Shown piece by piece: positions 1-8,931 of a DNA stretch of 64,000 bases. Position numbers and translations under genes: made by a program. How positions within the stretch are numbered: position 1 is the stretch's first letter; every line of letters starts with the position of its first letter. The notes beneath the pieces are model-generated. The model was not told the origin of the DNA and ran no database searches. It saw only the letters and a list, made by a program, of their open reading frames with translations. The stretch lies in assembly GCF_011634775.1 (NCBI RefSeq), contig NZ_JAALXT010000003.1, positions 496,001 to 560,000 of the forward strand. Reading direction: 5' to 3'. Source of the DNA: Thalassoroseus pseudoceratinae. GTDB taxonomy: Bacteria > Planctomycetota > Planctomycetia > Planctomycetales > Planctomycetaceae.

Positions 1-1
1 A

Positions 2-757
2 CCCCGCGATGACGTGAGTCGGGCCATCACCGATCAGATGGAGAAGACGAAGCACCCGTGCGTCTATCTCGACTTGTCGAAGATGGATTCCACGTTGATT
101 TACGAACGGTTTCCGCATATTCGAAAAGTCTGCAACGAGTTCGGAATCGACATCACCCGGGATCGGATTCCCGTGCGTCCCGGTGCTCATTACATGATCG
201 GTGGCTTGGTCGTTGATGAGCAAGGCGCGACCACTCTGCCGGGATTATGGGCGGCTGGAGAAGTCACGTCGACAGGCTTGCACGGTGCGAACCGGTTGGC
301 TTCGAACAGTCTGTTGGAAGGACTTGTGTACGGACTTCGTGCGGGACGCGGGGCGTCCGATAACGCTGCGGATCAACCCGATACGTTCCAGGCGATTCCA
401 CTCCGCCCCCGGCCAAAGCCGCAGATTGATGTCGAGTCCGAAGGAATGGACCTGACCGACTTGCGGAACTCGCTGTCGAGTTTGATGTGGCGAAAAGTCG
501 GCATTCGACGCGATGCTGACGGATTGCAAGATGCACTGACTCAGGTCGACTTCTGGGACCGATATGTCGCTGCCCGTGAACTGAATGATCCGAGCGGCTG
601 GGAACTCCAGAACATGGAACTTCTAGCCCGTTGTGTGATCACCGCCGCAGCTGCTCGCACGGAAAGTCGCGGGGTCCACTACCGTAGCGACTACCCCGAC
701 ACCGATCCCGAGTGGGCTCGCCACATTCGAGTCGTGCCAGAGAAGTCCTCGAAATAA
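2..757 (+). CDS. nadB: L-aspartate oxidase, C-terminal part (gene begins before the window)
   Basis: This is the C-terminal part of a FAD-dependent L-aspartate oxidase, which oxidises L-aspartate to iminoaspartate in the first step of bacterial NAD synthesis. The reading frame is open to the window edge and reads PRDDVSRAI at its start, typical of the middle of NadB, so the GTG at 14 is an internal codon. The segment GAHYMIGGLVVDE, followed by LPGLWAAGEV and GLHGANRLASNSLLEGLVYG, is the conserved substrate/FAD-binding region of the NadB/SdhA/FrdA flavoproteins. The ANRLASNSLLEGLV form favours NadB over succinate dehydrogenase. The last ~100 residues are the helical C-terminal domain. The stop codon lies in the A-run of a strong terminator. 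Confidence 0.93.
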   Translation, partial: PRDDVSRAITDQMEKTKHPCVYLDLSKMDSTLIYERFPHIRKVCNEFGIDITRDRIPVRPGAHYMIGGLVVDEQGATTLPGLWAAGEVTSTGLHGANRLASNSLLEGLVYGLRAGRGASDNAADQPDTFQAIPLRPRPKPQIDVESEGMDLTDLRNSLSSLMWRKVGIRRDADGLQDALTQVDFWDRYVAARELNDPSGWELQNMELLARCVITAAAARTESRGVHYRSDYPDTDPEWARHIRVVPEKSSK

Positions 758-796
758 AAAAACGCCCGCTGTCGAAATTAACAGCGGGCGTTTTTT
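756..796. terminator. Bidirectional intrinsic terminator between nadB and tRNA-Asp
   Basis: A perfect 11-bp stem (ACGCCCGCTGT at 762-772 with ACAGCGGGCGT at 781-791) has an 8-nt loop. It is flanked by an A-run on the left and a T-run on the right (791-796). It therefore gives a U-tract in both directions and can end nadB on the plus strand and tRNA-Asp on the minus strand. Confidence 0.92.
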
Positions 797-800
797 CTAG

Positions 801-874
<74 letters not shown>

Positions 875-894
875 TCGCGTTCGTGTGAGGAAGA

Positions 895-922
895 ATTCTA
901 GCACGCGAATTCGATTGGTCAA
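895..922 (-). promoter_or_regulatory. Sigma-70-type promoter of tRNA-Asp
   Basis: On the minus strand, TTGACC (917-922) is followed after 16 nt by TAGAAT (895-900). Both are close to the -35/-10 consensus, and the -10 lies 20 nt from the mature tRNA 5' end. The rest of 875-1064 shows no gene. Confidence 0.7.
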
Positions 923-1064
923 GCGAAGTGGCAACGAAACTTTGGTTTTCACTTCCGTTTTTTGAATCGACTTCGAATGGCACTGAAGTGCAGTCATTTT
1001 GAGGCCTTTTTTGAATTTTTCCCTCGCCTGCTGCAATGGTTTTCGACGACCGGTTCGGTCGGCG

Positions 1065-4000
1065 TCAGTGCAGGACGGCATTCATTTCTTCAGAGATGTT
1101 CTTTTGTTGCACGACTTCGGTCGTGGTTTCGTCGGTCGACATTTGCATGCCGGTTAGTCGCCCATAGATACTGTAGTAGACGGGGACCAACAGCAGGACG
1201 AGCACCGTCGAGAGCATCAAGCCGAAACAAAGGCTATTTGCCATCGGAATCAGCAGTTGGGCTTGCAGGGAGGTTTCCAGCAAAATCGGTAGAAGACCAC
1301 CGATTGTGGTCAACGATGTGAGCAGCACAGGACGGAATCGTCGGATCCCCGCTTCGACCACGGCCTCGTTCAGAGGAATGCCGTCTTTGATCCGATGATT
1401 GATGAAGTCGACTAGCACGATCGAATCGTTCACCACCACCCCGGTTAACGCCACCAATCCCATGACGCTGAATAACGTCAGTGGCAAACCCATCGCCGCG
1501 TGTCCCCAGAGTGCGCCGATGATGCCAAATGGAATAACCGCCATCACGATGACCGGCTGAAAGTACGATTGGAACTCCAACGTCAATAATGCGAACATCG
1601 CCAACAACGCGATGATCAAACCGATAAAAAGACTTTGAATCGATTCGACGGTTTGTTCTTGTTGACCTTCCCAGCGAACTTGCACGTTTGGGTAGTCTTC
1701 CAGCAGATCGGGAACGAATTTGCGTTGGAGTTTGCCGACGATTTGCGAAGCGTTTGCCACAGCGGAATCCACGTCGGCGGAAATGGTGATCGAACGGCGT
1801 TGATCTAGTCGGTTGACCTCGGCGTATCCGCGATTGACGTCAATCTCTGCCAACTCCGTGAGCGGGCGTTGATAACCGTCTCCAACATCGACGTAAACTT
1901 CGTCCAAGCTGGCAAGTGACTCCCGTTCAGCTTTCGGGAATCGGACCATGAGTTTGACTTCATGCCGACCCCGTTGCAGCCGCATGACTTCCTCGCCGTA
2001 ATACGCGGAACGGACGGTGCCGGCGATGGATTCCAACGACACTCCGAGTTGTTCGGCGTCGTCTTTGACTGTCAGTTGCAATTCCCATTTGCCGGGTCGG
2101 GAGTCGTCACTAATGTCGAAGACACCGGGGTAACTGGCCAATTTCTCTTTGCAGGCTTCGACGACAGCTTCCAAATCCGCCATGTCTTCGGAGCCGCCAA
2201 GTATCTTGAACTCGATGGGGGTCCCGGCGGGGCCACCGGCGATCGTGCCGAAACTCAGCGTTTCAGCACCGGCGATTTCTCCGACACGCTCGCGCCAAAT
2301 TTTGACGACTTCGTTACTGGTAATTTCCCGATCTTCGTTTCTGACCAATTCCACGCTGATCATCCCTGCGTGGCTTCCTTCGGTTCGTTCCGACGCTTGG
2401 CCTGGTGCTTCCGCGACGACCTGCCCCACTAAGCGGTGAGTAAGTGTCACCAATGGTCGGCCTTCCCGTTCTTCATATTCGCGACCGATTTCGATAATGG
2501 CATCCTGAATTCGCTGGGTTGCCGCATCGGTAACGTGTTTGGGCGTGCCTTCGGGGAAGATGATCTTCGATTCGATTTGGCGAGCGTCGAGGTCTGGGAA
2601 AATCTCCCAAGGCACAATCCCACCAGTCACCAGAGAGAAGGAACCCAGCAATAGCGCGACCGCTGAACAACACACTAAAGCTGGGTTCCTCAAGCATCGC
2701 TTCAACACCGGTTCATAGATGGTGCTGATGAACCAGTCCAAACGCCGACCAACCGACTCGTTGAAGCCGGTCCATTTCCGAGAAATCCAACCGACCCGAC
2801 GGGACTGCTTCGGCGGATGTGCCAAGTGACAGGGCAGAATGAAAATCGCTTCCACCAACGAGATCAACAGCATCGCGATGACGGCGACCGGAAGCACGGC
2901 GAAGAACTTCCCCATCACCCCGGTCACGAAGAACATGGGCATAAACGCGAAAACGGTTGTGGCGATCGAGGTCGTCACCGAAGGGATCACCTCCGCCGTG
3001 CCGTCAATCGCGGCTTGCAATCCGGTTTTTCCCATCTGCCGATGGGCGTAAATATTTTCTCCAATGACAATGGCGTCATCGACGACGATTCCCAATGCAA
3101 TTAGGAACGCGAACATCGAAAGCATGTTGAGCGTTTCGCCGGTCTGCCACAGCACAATGAGGGCACCGAACACGGAAATCGGAATGCCCAATGCGACCCA
3201 AAACGCCAAGCGAAATTCGAGGAAGATCGCCAAGATCAAGAAGACCAACGCCAACCCTTGGATGCCGCTGGTCGTGAGTAGGTCCAAGCGTTCACGGACG
3301 TCGATCGAGGTGTCGCCCCAAACGGCGAACTCGTAGCCTGGCGGTAACTCTTTGGTTTCCGAGTACTCGCGAACGGCTGAAGTCATTGCGAGCAGGTCTT
3401 CGCGAGCGGCGGCCTCGATCGAAATCGCCAAACCTGGTTGACCGTTGATCCGACTGATCGCGGTTGTATCGACGAACTCATCCCGCACGGTGCCCAAATC
3501 ACCGACCGTGAGCGCGACGCCCCGCGAATCTGTGACGAGCGGAATCCTTTCGATCTCATCACCGTAGTGTCGTTTGTCTTTGCCCCGCAACAGATATTCT
3601 TGGCCTTGCCCACGCAGATTCCCACCTGGCAACTCCAGGTTCCGAATGCGAACGCGATCGGCCACCTCTTTTAAGGTCAGTCCGTATTCCCGCAGGGTAG
3701 ATTGCGAAATCTCGATGTCGATTTGGTAATTTGGCGTCGCTTGGAGTTCGGCCACGGAGATTTCGGGTATCTGCAGCAAGTCTTCGCGGACCTGTTCGGT
3801 GAGTTCGCGGAGACGCAGATCGGAATCGGTAGCGGCGTTTTGGGTAGAAATCACGCCCAAAGCGATCGCACGGTTCCGCATCGTCAATTGCCGGACTTCC
3901 GGCTCTTCGGAGAGAATGGGAAAACTCGGAATTCGATCGATTTCCGATTCCACTTCGCCCAAGATTTTCTGGACGTCCGGGCCGTCGGACTCGCATTCCA

Positions 4001-4280
4001 GAATGACCGAACCGCTCCCCTCAAGGGCAATTGACGTCACCTTCTTAATGCCATCAACCGACCGGACCGCTTCCTCGACCTTCTGACAGATTCCCTGTTC
4101 AACTTCATCGGGACTCGCACCGGGATACGGCACCGTGACCAAGATGATTTCGAGTTCAAATCGCGGAAATTCCTCGCGACGCAACATCAACGCGCTGAGG
4201 GCACCGACGAGAATCACACTGATCATCAGCGTATTCATGGCCGCAACGTGTTCGACGGCCCAACGGACAAGCGATTTCAT
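1065..4280 (-). CDS. RND-family efflux pump inner-membrane transporter (AcrB/MexF-like)
   Basis: This is a proton-driven inner-membrane pump of the resistance-nodulation-division superfamily. At 1071 residues it has the usual family length, with two similar halves. TM1 is at ~13-33, a large periplasmic porter domain follows to ~335, and a helix bundle with GIVVDDAIVIGENIYAH (Asp401-Asp402, the TM4 proton-relay position) covers ~340-490. The second half repeats this, with GVVVNDSIVLVDFINH near residue 950. The N-terminal PGASPDEVEQ is the conserved start of the porter domain. The gene is the third in a minus-strand run after the TetR regulator and membrane-fusion genes, 94 nt after the latter. 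No outer-membrane channel gene is nearby, so a TolC-like partner must come from elsewhere. The substrate cannot be read from the sequence. Confidence 0.93.
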   Translation of the reverse strand: MKSLVRWAVEHVAAMNTLMISVILVGALSALMLRREEFPRFELEIILVTVPYPGASPDEVEQGICQKVEEAVRSVDGIKKVTSIALEGSGSVILECESDGPDVQKILGEVESEIDRIPSFPILSEEPEVRQLTMRNRAIALGVISTQNAATDSDLRLRELTEQVREDLLQIPEISVAELQATPNYQIDIEISQSTLREYGLTLKEVADRVRIRNLELPGGNLRGQGQEYLLRGKDKRHYGDEIERIPLVTDSRGVALTVGDLGTVRDEFVDTTAISRINGQPGLAISIEAAAREDLLAMTSAVREYSETKELPPGYEFAVWGDTSIDVRERLDLLTTSGIQGLALVFLILAIFLEFRLAFWVALGIPISVFGALIVLWQTGETLNMLSMFAFLIALGIVVDDAIVIGENIYAHRQMGKTGLQAAIDGTAEVIPSVTTSIATTVFAFMPMFFVTGVMGKFFAVLPVAVIAMLLISLVEAIFILPCHLAHPPKQSRRVGWISRKWTGFNESVGRRLDWFISTIYEPVLKRCLRNPALVCCSAVALLLGSFSLVTGGIVPWEIFPDLDARQIESKIIFPEGTPKHVTDAATQRIQDAIIEIGREYEEREGRPLVTLTHRLVGQVVAEAPGQASERTEGSHAGMISVELVRNEDREITSNEVVKIWRERVGEIAGAETLSFGTIAGGPAGTPIEFKILGGSEDMADLEAVVEACKEKLASYPGVFDISDDSRPGKWELQLTVKDDAEQLGVSLESIAGTVRSAYYGEEVMRLQRGRHEVKLMVRFPKAERESLASLDEVYVDVGDGYQRPLTELAEIDVNRGYAEVNRLDQRRSITISADVDSAVANASQIVGKLQRKFVPDLLEDYPNVQVRWEGQQEQTVESIQSLFIGLIIALLAMFALLTLEFQSYFQPVIVMAVIPFGIIGALWGHAAMGLPLTLFSVMGLVALTGVVVNDSIVLVDFINHRIKDGIPLNEAVVEAGIRRFRPVLLTSLTTIGGLLPILLETSLQAQLLIPMANSLCFGLMLSTVLVLLLVPVYYSIYGRLTGMQMSTDETTTEVVQQKNISEEMNAVLH

Positions 4281-4374
4281 CGGTCTCGACTCGAATTGGG
4301 AAAACGATAGTGAGCGATCTGGATTTCAAGATGGGTGTCGCGGACCAACAGCGAATTGTATCTGCCGATTGGCG

Positions 4375-5763
4375 TTACGTTCCGGCTTCGTCCGCCGGAG
4401 AATTCAAGATTTTCACCGGCAACCCTTCCGTCACCGATGCCAGCGGGCTGACGACCACAGCATCACCGTCTTGCAATCCGTTTTCCCGTTGTTCGACGAG
4501 GACAAAGTCTTCCGATGTCCTCGCCAATTGCACCTTGAGGATGTGGAGTTTGCCGTCTCGCACGACCCACACGAAGCCACCTGGACGATAGGCGGTGATC
4601 GGCAATTTCAAGAGCGGGAGCGGCGATGTAATCGGAATTCGCACCGTAACATACATTCCCGAAAGCAACGCCGGGGGAGTAATCACGGACTGTCGAATTT
4701 GATCCAAACCCTTCTCGACTCGGGAAGCCTCGGGGTGTTCAACCAACACGCGACAGGGCACCGTCCGCGTGCGAGTATCCAAACCGACTCCCTCGTATCG
4801 GGACAACACACCGTCCCAAACCACCTGAATACCGTCGACTTCAAAGACCACCTCGACCGGCACTTGAGGGAGTTCCAAACGATTCCCGACTCGTTCGCTC
4901 GAGGTCTGTTTTCCGGCTTGGTCTTGGAGCCAAATCCATTTGAGTTCGGGGATCTTGAGATTGCATTTGACTTCCATTCGCGCGGACTCACTGATGCGGA
5001 TCAGTGGATCACCCATGCGGACGAATTCACCTTGGTTGACTAGCTCGCCAACCACCGTTCCAGAGACTGGAGCGGTGATTCTAGTGCGTTTCAAATCGGC
5101 TTCGGCCTGGCGAAGTTGGGTTTCGGCGATTTGTTTCGCGGACGTGAGCGTGGCTTCTTTCTTGCGAAGTGCAGCCAGTTGGTTTTGCAGGGTTTGATGA
5201 CTATTGCGGGCCGCAAGTTCCGCCTGTCGAGCCGTATCAACTTCACGTTCGCTGCCCGCACTTCGAGAATACAGTTGCTGAGCCCGTTTCAAATCTCGTC
5301 GCATAATTTCGAGTTGTTCGTCTGCCAGCTTCACCATGGCTTGTGTTCCGGCGATGTCCACGGCAACGGCGTCCAGGTCGTGAGCTGCCTGTTGAACTTG
5401 TGCGTTCAGTCGATCGACGGCGATCTGATAATCGGTGGGATCGATTTCCAAGAGAAGATCGCCTTCGCGAACGAAACGGCCGCCCCGGCTGGTTTTCGGT
5501 AGGTTGATGACCCGGCCGTCGACCTCGGCGGATATCTTGATGCTGCGATAAGAAATCGCTTCCCCATCGATCGTGATCGGAAACGGTTCGCGGATGAGTT
5601 CGGCGGACGCGGTTTCGACTGCCGTTTCCGATGAACCGGTTGGTTCCCGGGTTTCTGGTTCGGTTCGTTGCCCGAAGACCAACAAGCTCCCCGCACCCAA
5701 CAACAGCACAAGCACTGGCAACCCGGCTTTGAGCCATTTCACGCTGCTAACTTCTACAGACAT
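4375..5763 (-). CDS. Periplasmic adaptor (membrane fusion protein) of the RND pump
   Basis: This is an HlyD/AcrA-type adaptor expected to link the RND pump downstream to an outer-membrane channel. An N-terminal hydrophobic anchor (KAGLPVLVLLLGAG) is followed by a half-lipoyl motif (GRVINLPKTSRGGRFVREGD). A long Gln/Ala/Glu-rich coiled-coil hairpin covers ~110-220. The second half-lipoyl motif is ITAPVSGTVVGELVNQGEFV, and a beta-barrel and membrane-proximal domain follow. The ATG at 5763 has TGGAG about 9 nt upstream and is preferred. A GTG at 5778, five residues earlier and only 5 nt after the regulator stop codon, is the alternative. Tight spacing indicates co-transcription with the TetR gene. 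Confidence 0.9.
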   Translation of the reverse strand: MSVEVSSVKWLKAGLPVLVLLLGAGSLLVFGQRTEPETREPTGSSETAVETASAELIREPFPITIDGEAISYRSIKISAEVDGRVINLPKTSRGGRFVREGDLLLEIDPTDYQIAVDRLNAQVQQAAHDLDAVAVDIAGTQAMVKLADEQLEIMRRDLKRAQQLYSRSAGSEREVDTARQAELAARNSHQTLQNQLAALRKKEATLTSAKQIAETQLRQAEADLKRTRITAPVSGTVVGELVNQGEFVRMGDPLIRISESARMEVKCNLKIPELKWIWLQDQAGKQTSSERVGNRLELPQVPVEVVFEVDGIQVVWDGVLSRYEGVGLDTRTRTVPCRVLVEHPEASRVEKGLDQIRQSVITPPALLSGMYVTVRIPITSPLPLLKLPITAYRPGGFVWVVRDGKLHILKVQLARTSEDFVLVEQRENGLQDGDAVVVSPLASVTEGLPVKILNSPADEAGT

Positions 5764-5783
5764 GTATCGAAACTCCACTCGGA

Positions 5784-6380
5784 TTAGTTCGAGGAAGGAT
5801 GCAGACCTTGTAAATAGACGCTGACCACCTGCTCGACATATTCTTCCGGCGAATGGTCGATGACTTTCAGCCCAACGATTCTTTCAAGATGCACTGGGGC
5901 ATGCAGCGAACCCAACAACGCGATGGCTGTTGCTTCCGTGTCCACATCGCGGATCAGGCCTCGCTCGTGGGCTTTCTTCAACCACCCCGCCAACGCGCGA
6001 ATGCCGATGACGGGGGGCGGTGGATCATAATGCGCGAAGATGTCTTTCTCCGAGATCCCGCTCCAATGTAGGACGGCCATTCGAGCAGACATCTCGACGA
6101 AGAACCGAGAAATCACGGTAACAACATGCGTCAACTGCTCCGCGAGCGGTTCGTCCGTGGGACCAGCATTGAGTTCTTCGGTCCATTGCGGAACACCAGG
6201 CGGGCGAAGGCATTCCAGCAGAAGTTCTTGCTTCGTCGAGAACCGTTTGTAAACCGCTTGAGCGGACACTCCCAGACGGTCTGCAATGACATCCACCGAA
6301 ACCTTCGGACCATGCTCAAGAAAGATCTTTCGAGCAGTCTTCAAGATTTCTTCGTCAGAAACGCGTTGTGGGCGAGCCAT
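5784..6380 (-). CDS. TetR/AcrR-family repressor, probably of the efflux operon
   Basis: This 198-residue protein has the TetR layout: an N-terminal three-helix DNA-binding domain and an all-helical ligand-binding domain. The HTH reads VSVDVIADRLGVSAQAVYKRF followed by TKQELL, matching the family, including the Y-x-x-F of the recognition helix. It is the first gene of a three-gene minus-strand run with the adaptor and the RND pump. An inverted repeat typical of TetR operators lies 15-38 bp upstream of its start and overlaps a predicted -10 box. The arrangement indicates a self-regulating repressor that is released by a pump substrate. The ligand is unknown. Confidence 0.92.
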   Translation of the reverse strand: MARPQRVSDEEILKTARKIFLEHGPKVSVDVIADRLGVSAQAVYKRFSTKQELLLECLRPPGVPQWTEELNAGPTDEPLAEQLTHVVTVISRFFVEMSARMAVLHWSGISEKDIFAHYDPPPPVIGIRALAGWLKKAHERGLIRDVDTEATAIALLGSLHAPVHLERIVGLKVIDHSPEEYVEQVVSVYLQGLHPSSN

Positions 6381-6394
6381 CTCGGCCTCGGAGT

Positions 6395-6418
6395 TAGTTA
6401 GTTGGTACTCACTAACTA
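6395..6418. promoter_or_regulatory. Putative TetR-type operator upstream of the efflux operon
   Basis: A perfect 8-bp inverted repeat (TAGTTAGT at 6395-6402, ACTAACTA at 6411-6418) has an 8-nt spacer. It lies 15 bp upstream of the TetR start codon and overlaps the predicted -10 hexamer. Size and position fit autorepression; binding is inferred. Confidence 0.72.
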
Positions 6419-6445
6419 TTATTCGACGAGGCCGATTGTTGGCAA
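6416..6445 (-). promoter_or_regulatory. Predicted promoter of the TetR-RND efflux operon
   Basis: The minus strand carries TTGCCA (6440-6445), an 18-nt spacer and TAATAG (6416-6421). The -10 abuts and overlaps the operator repeat, so repressor binding would block polymerase. Confidence 0.5.
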
Positions 6446-6488
6446 TATCAAATTCTGAAAATTCTCGGAATCTTAGCTGTTAGGCAGT

Positions 6489-7322
6489 CTACAGACCATA
6501 GGCACGAATGGCATTGCCCGCCCAGAAATTTGATTGCTCGTCGGAACTCATTTCACTGGCGAGAGTTGCCACGCAATTGACCCACCGGTCGTACTCGCTG
6601 CGAAGTAAGCAGACGGGCCAATCACTCCCGTACATCAGACGTGCCGGCCCAAAGGATTCCAAAGCCACATCCCAGTAAGGTCGGATGGTTTCAACAGTCC
6701 ACTCCGTATCTCGGACCTCTGTGACCACTCCTGAAAACTTGCAACTGACGTTCGGTCGTTTCGCCAGTTCTCGCAATAAGTCTGCCCAAGTTTGGTCGAA
6801 TTCCGCCATCTGGATGGTGGGCTTGGCAATGTGGTCCAGCACGAACGGTTGTTCGGGGTGTCGATCCACAAATTCAATCGTCGACGGGAGTTGCTTCGCG
6901 TAGATGAGGATATCGTAAACCAACCCAAAGGGCTTCAAGGCGGCAATTCCCCGGTTGAAGTCATCGCGCAGCAGGAAACGGTCGTCGGGTTCGTCTTGCA
7001 CAACGTGCCGAACGGCTTTCAGTCGGGGGCGGTCCGCGAAACGGGCGAGTACATCGGTCACATCCGGTGCGGCCAATGGCACCCATCCGACGACGCCGCG
7101 AATCCATTCAGAGTCGTCAGCGAATGCGAGCAGGGCATCGGTCTCTTCGACGGTCTGCCTCGCCTGCACAGACACAACTCCTTCGATGCCATTGGCTTGC
7201 ATCTCGGTTTTTAAGTCAGCTGGCAGAAAATCTCGCTTCAACACACCCATGTCGGGGCCGATCCAACCGTACTCTTGGGGATCGTAGTGCCAGAAATGGT
7301 GATGGCTGTCGATTCGTTGCAT
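6489..7322 (-). CDS. Amidohydrolase-family metal-dependent hydrolase (COG3618, L-fuconolactonase-like)
   Basis: This is a TIM-barrel metal-dependent hydrolase of the amidohydrolase-2 family. The N-terminus MQRIDSHHHFWHYDP holds the HxH metal ligands, LDHIAKP supplies a later histidine, and the C-terminal MYGSDWPVCLL holds the catalytic aspartate. This pattern is typical of COG3618 proteins, which include sugar-lactone hydrolases; the substrate here cannot be told. I start at the ATG at 7322 because the metal motif normally begins within the first ten residues. A longer in-frame start at 7358 would add 12 unconserved residues. The gene is separate from the efflux operon and diverges from the TPR gene. 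Confidence 0.88.
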   Translation of the reverse strand: MQRIDSHHHFWHYDPQEYGWIGPDMGVLKRDFLPADLKTEMQANGIEGVVSVQARQTVEETDALLAFADDSEWIRGVVGWVPLAAPDVTDVLARFADRPRLKAVRHVVQDEPDDRFLLRDDFNRGIAALKPFGLVYDILIYAKQLPSTIEFVDRHPEQPFVLDHIAKPTIQMAEFDQTWADLLRELAKRPNVSCKFSGVVTEVRDTEWTVETIRPYWDVALESFGPARLMYGSDWPVCLLRSEYDRWVNCVATLASEMSSDEQSNFWAGNAIRAYGL

Positions 7323-7442
7323 GGCAGATTCCACATGGCGGAAGACGTGGAGGGACAAACACTTGTGAGGAATACGGTAGCCAAACGACGATGGCCGTTC
7401 AATTCGAGGTCGCCAGGCACCACGAGAATTTTACAGTTATAA

Positions 7443-7470
7443 TTGACATAATAGGAATAATAGGTATTCT
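7443..7470 (+). promoter_or_regulatory. Predicted sigma-70 promoter of the TPR-protein gene
   Basis: TTGACA (7443-7448), 16 nt, then TATTCT (7465-7470) lies in a locally AT-rich stretch between divergent genes, about 115 bp upstream of the chosen GTG start. Confidence 0.55.
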
Positions 7471-7586
7471 GTATTTGTGCGATTGATCCTCGTGCTGCCT
7501 TCTCCAACGGTTTGCAATTGCAGGCCGATTTATCACCACACGGTTTCTCTCGATTCGTCTGTGATGTCGTCTCGAAGGGGGCCGCT

Positions 7587-8378
7587 GTGCCAGTTGATAC
7601 TCCAGGTTCGCTTGCTTCCACATACTCGTTAATGGAGCAGGCCGAGTTTTATCAGCAGCGTGGAAATCTCGCTGTCGCGAAGACGTTGTGGAATCGAATT
7701 CGTCAGGAGTTCGATACGCCTATTTCCCGTCTCCGTTTCGCCGAATTTCAGTGTGCGATCGGTGAGTATACGGTGGCGATGGAGGAACTTCGTGGGCTCT
7801 TTCGATGGGCGAACGATGTTCACGACCACGGCTTGAAGTCAGTCGTTGCCCATAACCTGGCGGCCGTTCATCGAAAAACTGGTGACCGGCTTGCGGCGGC
7901 ATCGTGGCAGCAGGTGGCAATCGGACAAGACGAAAACTCGTCACCAGCGGACCTCGCCGGACGGGCTGAAGATGCGTTCTTGGCTGGTGAATATGAATTG
8001 GCAGAGACGCTAATCCAGCGTTCCCTGGACTGGGAAACGGAGCAAGATCATCTTGAAGGACAAGCCGACGATTGGGGAATGCTCGGACTGATTCGGGCCG
8101 GGCGGGATGATTTCAATGACGCGAAACGTTGTCTCGGTCGGGCGTTTGCTTTGCATCAGAAATGTCGCTGCGAAGCCGGCATGGCGACTGACCTACTCAA
8201 CCTTGGTGAATTGTTCGCGGCGAGAAGCGAATGGACGGTTGCCGAGAGACTGTTTCAACGGAGTCAGACGCTGGCAAATGAAGCCGGTCATGTCGTACTG
8301 ACTGAGCGAGCCGACCGACGCGTGCAGCAAGCGAGGCGAATCCTTGCTGTGGCGAAACGTTGTCCGCAATGGAATTGA
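7587..8378 (+). CDS. TPR-repeat protein of unknown function
   Basis: I do not recognise a specific family. The protein is almost entirely helical, with repeated ~40-residue units containing TPR-type patterns such as AEFYQQRGNLAVAKTLW, NLAAVHRKTGDRLAAASW, AEDAFLAGEYELAETLI and NLGELFAARSEWTVAERLF. It has no signal peptide, so a cytoplasmic protein-interaction role is likely. The frame is open from 7512, where only a TTG is available. The GTG at 7587 is preferred because AAGGGGG lies 5 nt upstream. The ATG at 7632 is another possibility. It converges on the cysteine-rich gene, with a terminator for the latter between them. Confidence 0.7.
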   Translation: MPVDTPGSLASTYSLMEQAEFYQQRGNLAVAKTLWNRIRQEFDTPISRLRFAEFQCAIGEYTVAMEELRGLFRWANDVHDHGLKSVVAHNLAAVHRKTGDRLAAASWQQVAIGQDENSSPADLAGRAEDAFLAGEYELAETLIQRSLDWETEQDHLEGQADDWGMLGLIRAGRDDFNDAKRCLGRAFALHQKCRCEAGMATDLLNLGELFAARSEWTVAERLFQRSQTLANEAGHVVLTERADRRVQQARRILAVAKRCPQWN

Positions 8379-8407
8379 AGTCTGTCGGGTTCTGGCGATC
8401 AACAACG

Positions 8408-8437
8408 AAAAACCGCCCCACGGAGTCGTGAGGCGGT
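8408..8437 (-). terminator. Intrinsic terminator of the cysteine-rich protein gene
   Basis: ACCGCC (8412-8417) pairs with GGCGGT (8432-8437), with an inner CAC/GTG pairing. On the minus strand the hairpin is followed by a U-run (8408-8412). Confidence 0.7.
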
Positions 8438-8478
8438 CGAGATTGCTGGTGAGAGTCGGCGGTGTTGGCCGGCTACTC

Positions 8479-8931
8479 TTAGTATCCGTAAGGATAGTCC
8501 ATGCCCAAGCGGTCGGCGAACCACTTGTTCTTGCGTGCTTCCATTTTCCAGGCACAACGGATCATGCGTTTGAGGCAGCACTCTTTTTTCGGTGGGCAGT
8601 AGTCGTAGCAGTCGTAGCAAACCGGGGCTGGCTCGCAGCAGACTGGAGCGGCTTCACAGCAAACCGGAGCGGACTCGCAAACCGGTGCAGGAGCTGCACA
8701 AACTGGGGCACAGTGGACGGGTGCCGGAGCACAGCAAGTTGGAGCAACATCACAGACGGGTTCTGGGGTGCAGCAGACTGGCTCAGCCGCACAGTAGACG
8801 GGCTCACAGCACTCGATCGGTGCGTAGCAGGCCGGCTCTTTTTTGCAGAAGCAATCGAACAAGCCAGCTTCAACTTGCGAACCAGTTGCGGCAAAGGCCA
8901 CCAACACCAACGCGAATTTCATCAGTTTCAT
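8479..8931 (-). CDS. Secreted cysteine- and proline-rich repeat protein
   Basis: This 150-residue protein has a signal peptide (MKLMKFALVLVAFAATGSQVEA). The mature part contains 24 cysteines, most of them in irregular tandem copies of a Pro-Val-Cys(-Cys)-x-x-x/Ala-Pro unit at residues ~35-107. The tail is basic and tyrosine-rich (KKECCLKRMIRCAW and DYPYGY). The pattern suggests an exported structural or metal/thiol-binding protein, perhaps disulfide cross-linked at the cell surface. Cysteine-rich surface proteins are known in planctomycetes, but I cannot name a family. It has its own terminator and appears monocistronic. The repeats make antisense open frames that are not genes. Confidence 0.8.
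   Translation of the reverse strand: MKLMKFALVLVAFAATGSQVEAGLFDCFCKKEPACYAPIECCEPVYCAAEPVCCTPEPVCDVAPTCCAPAPVHCAPVCAAPAPVCESAPVCCEAAPVCCEPAPVCYDCYDYCPPKKECCLKRMIRCAWKMEARKNKWFADRLGMDYPYGY

Noticed and set aside
4135-5043. 302-codon plus-strand frame
   Set aside because: It is antisense to the N-terminus of the RND pump and most of the adaptor gene. Its composition is irregular and it has no recognisable motif.
8479-8931. Short repeated units resembling a CRISPR array
   Set aside because: The repeats are in-frame, irregular and encode the PVC(C) units of a secreted protein. There are no uniform repeats or spacers and no cas genes.
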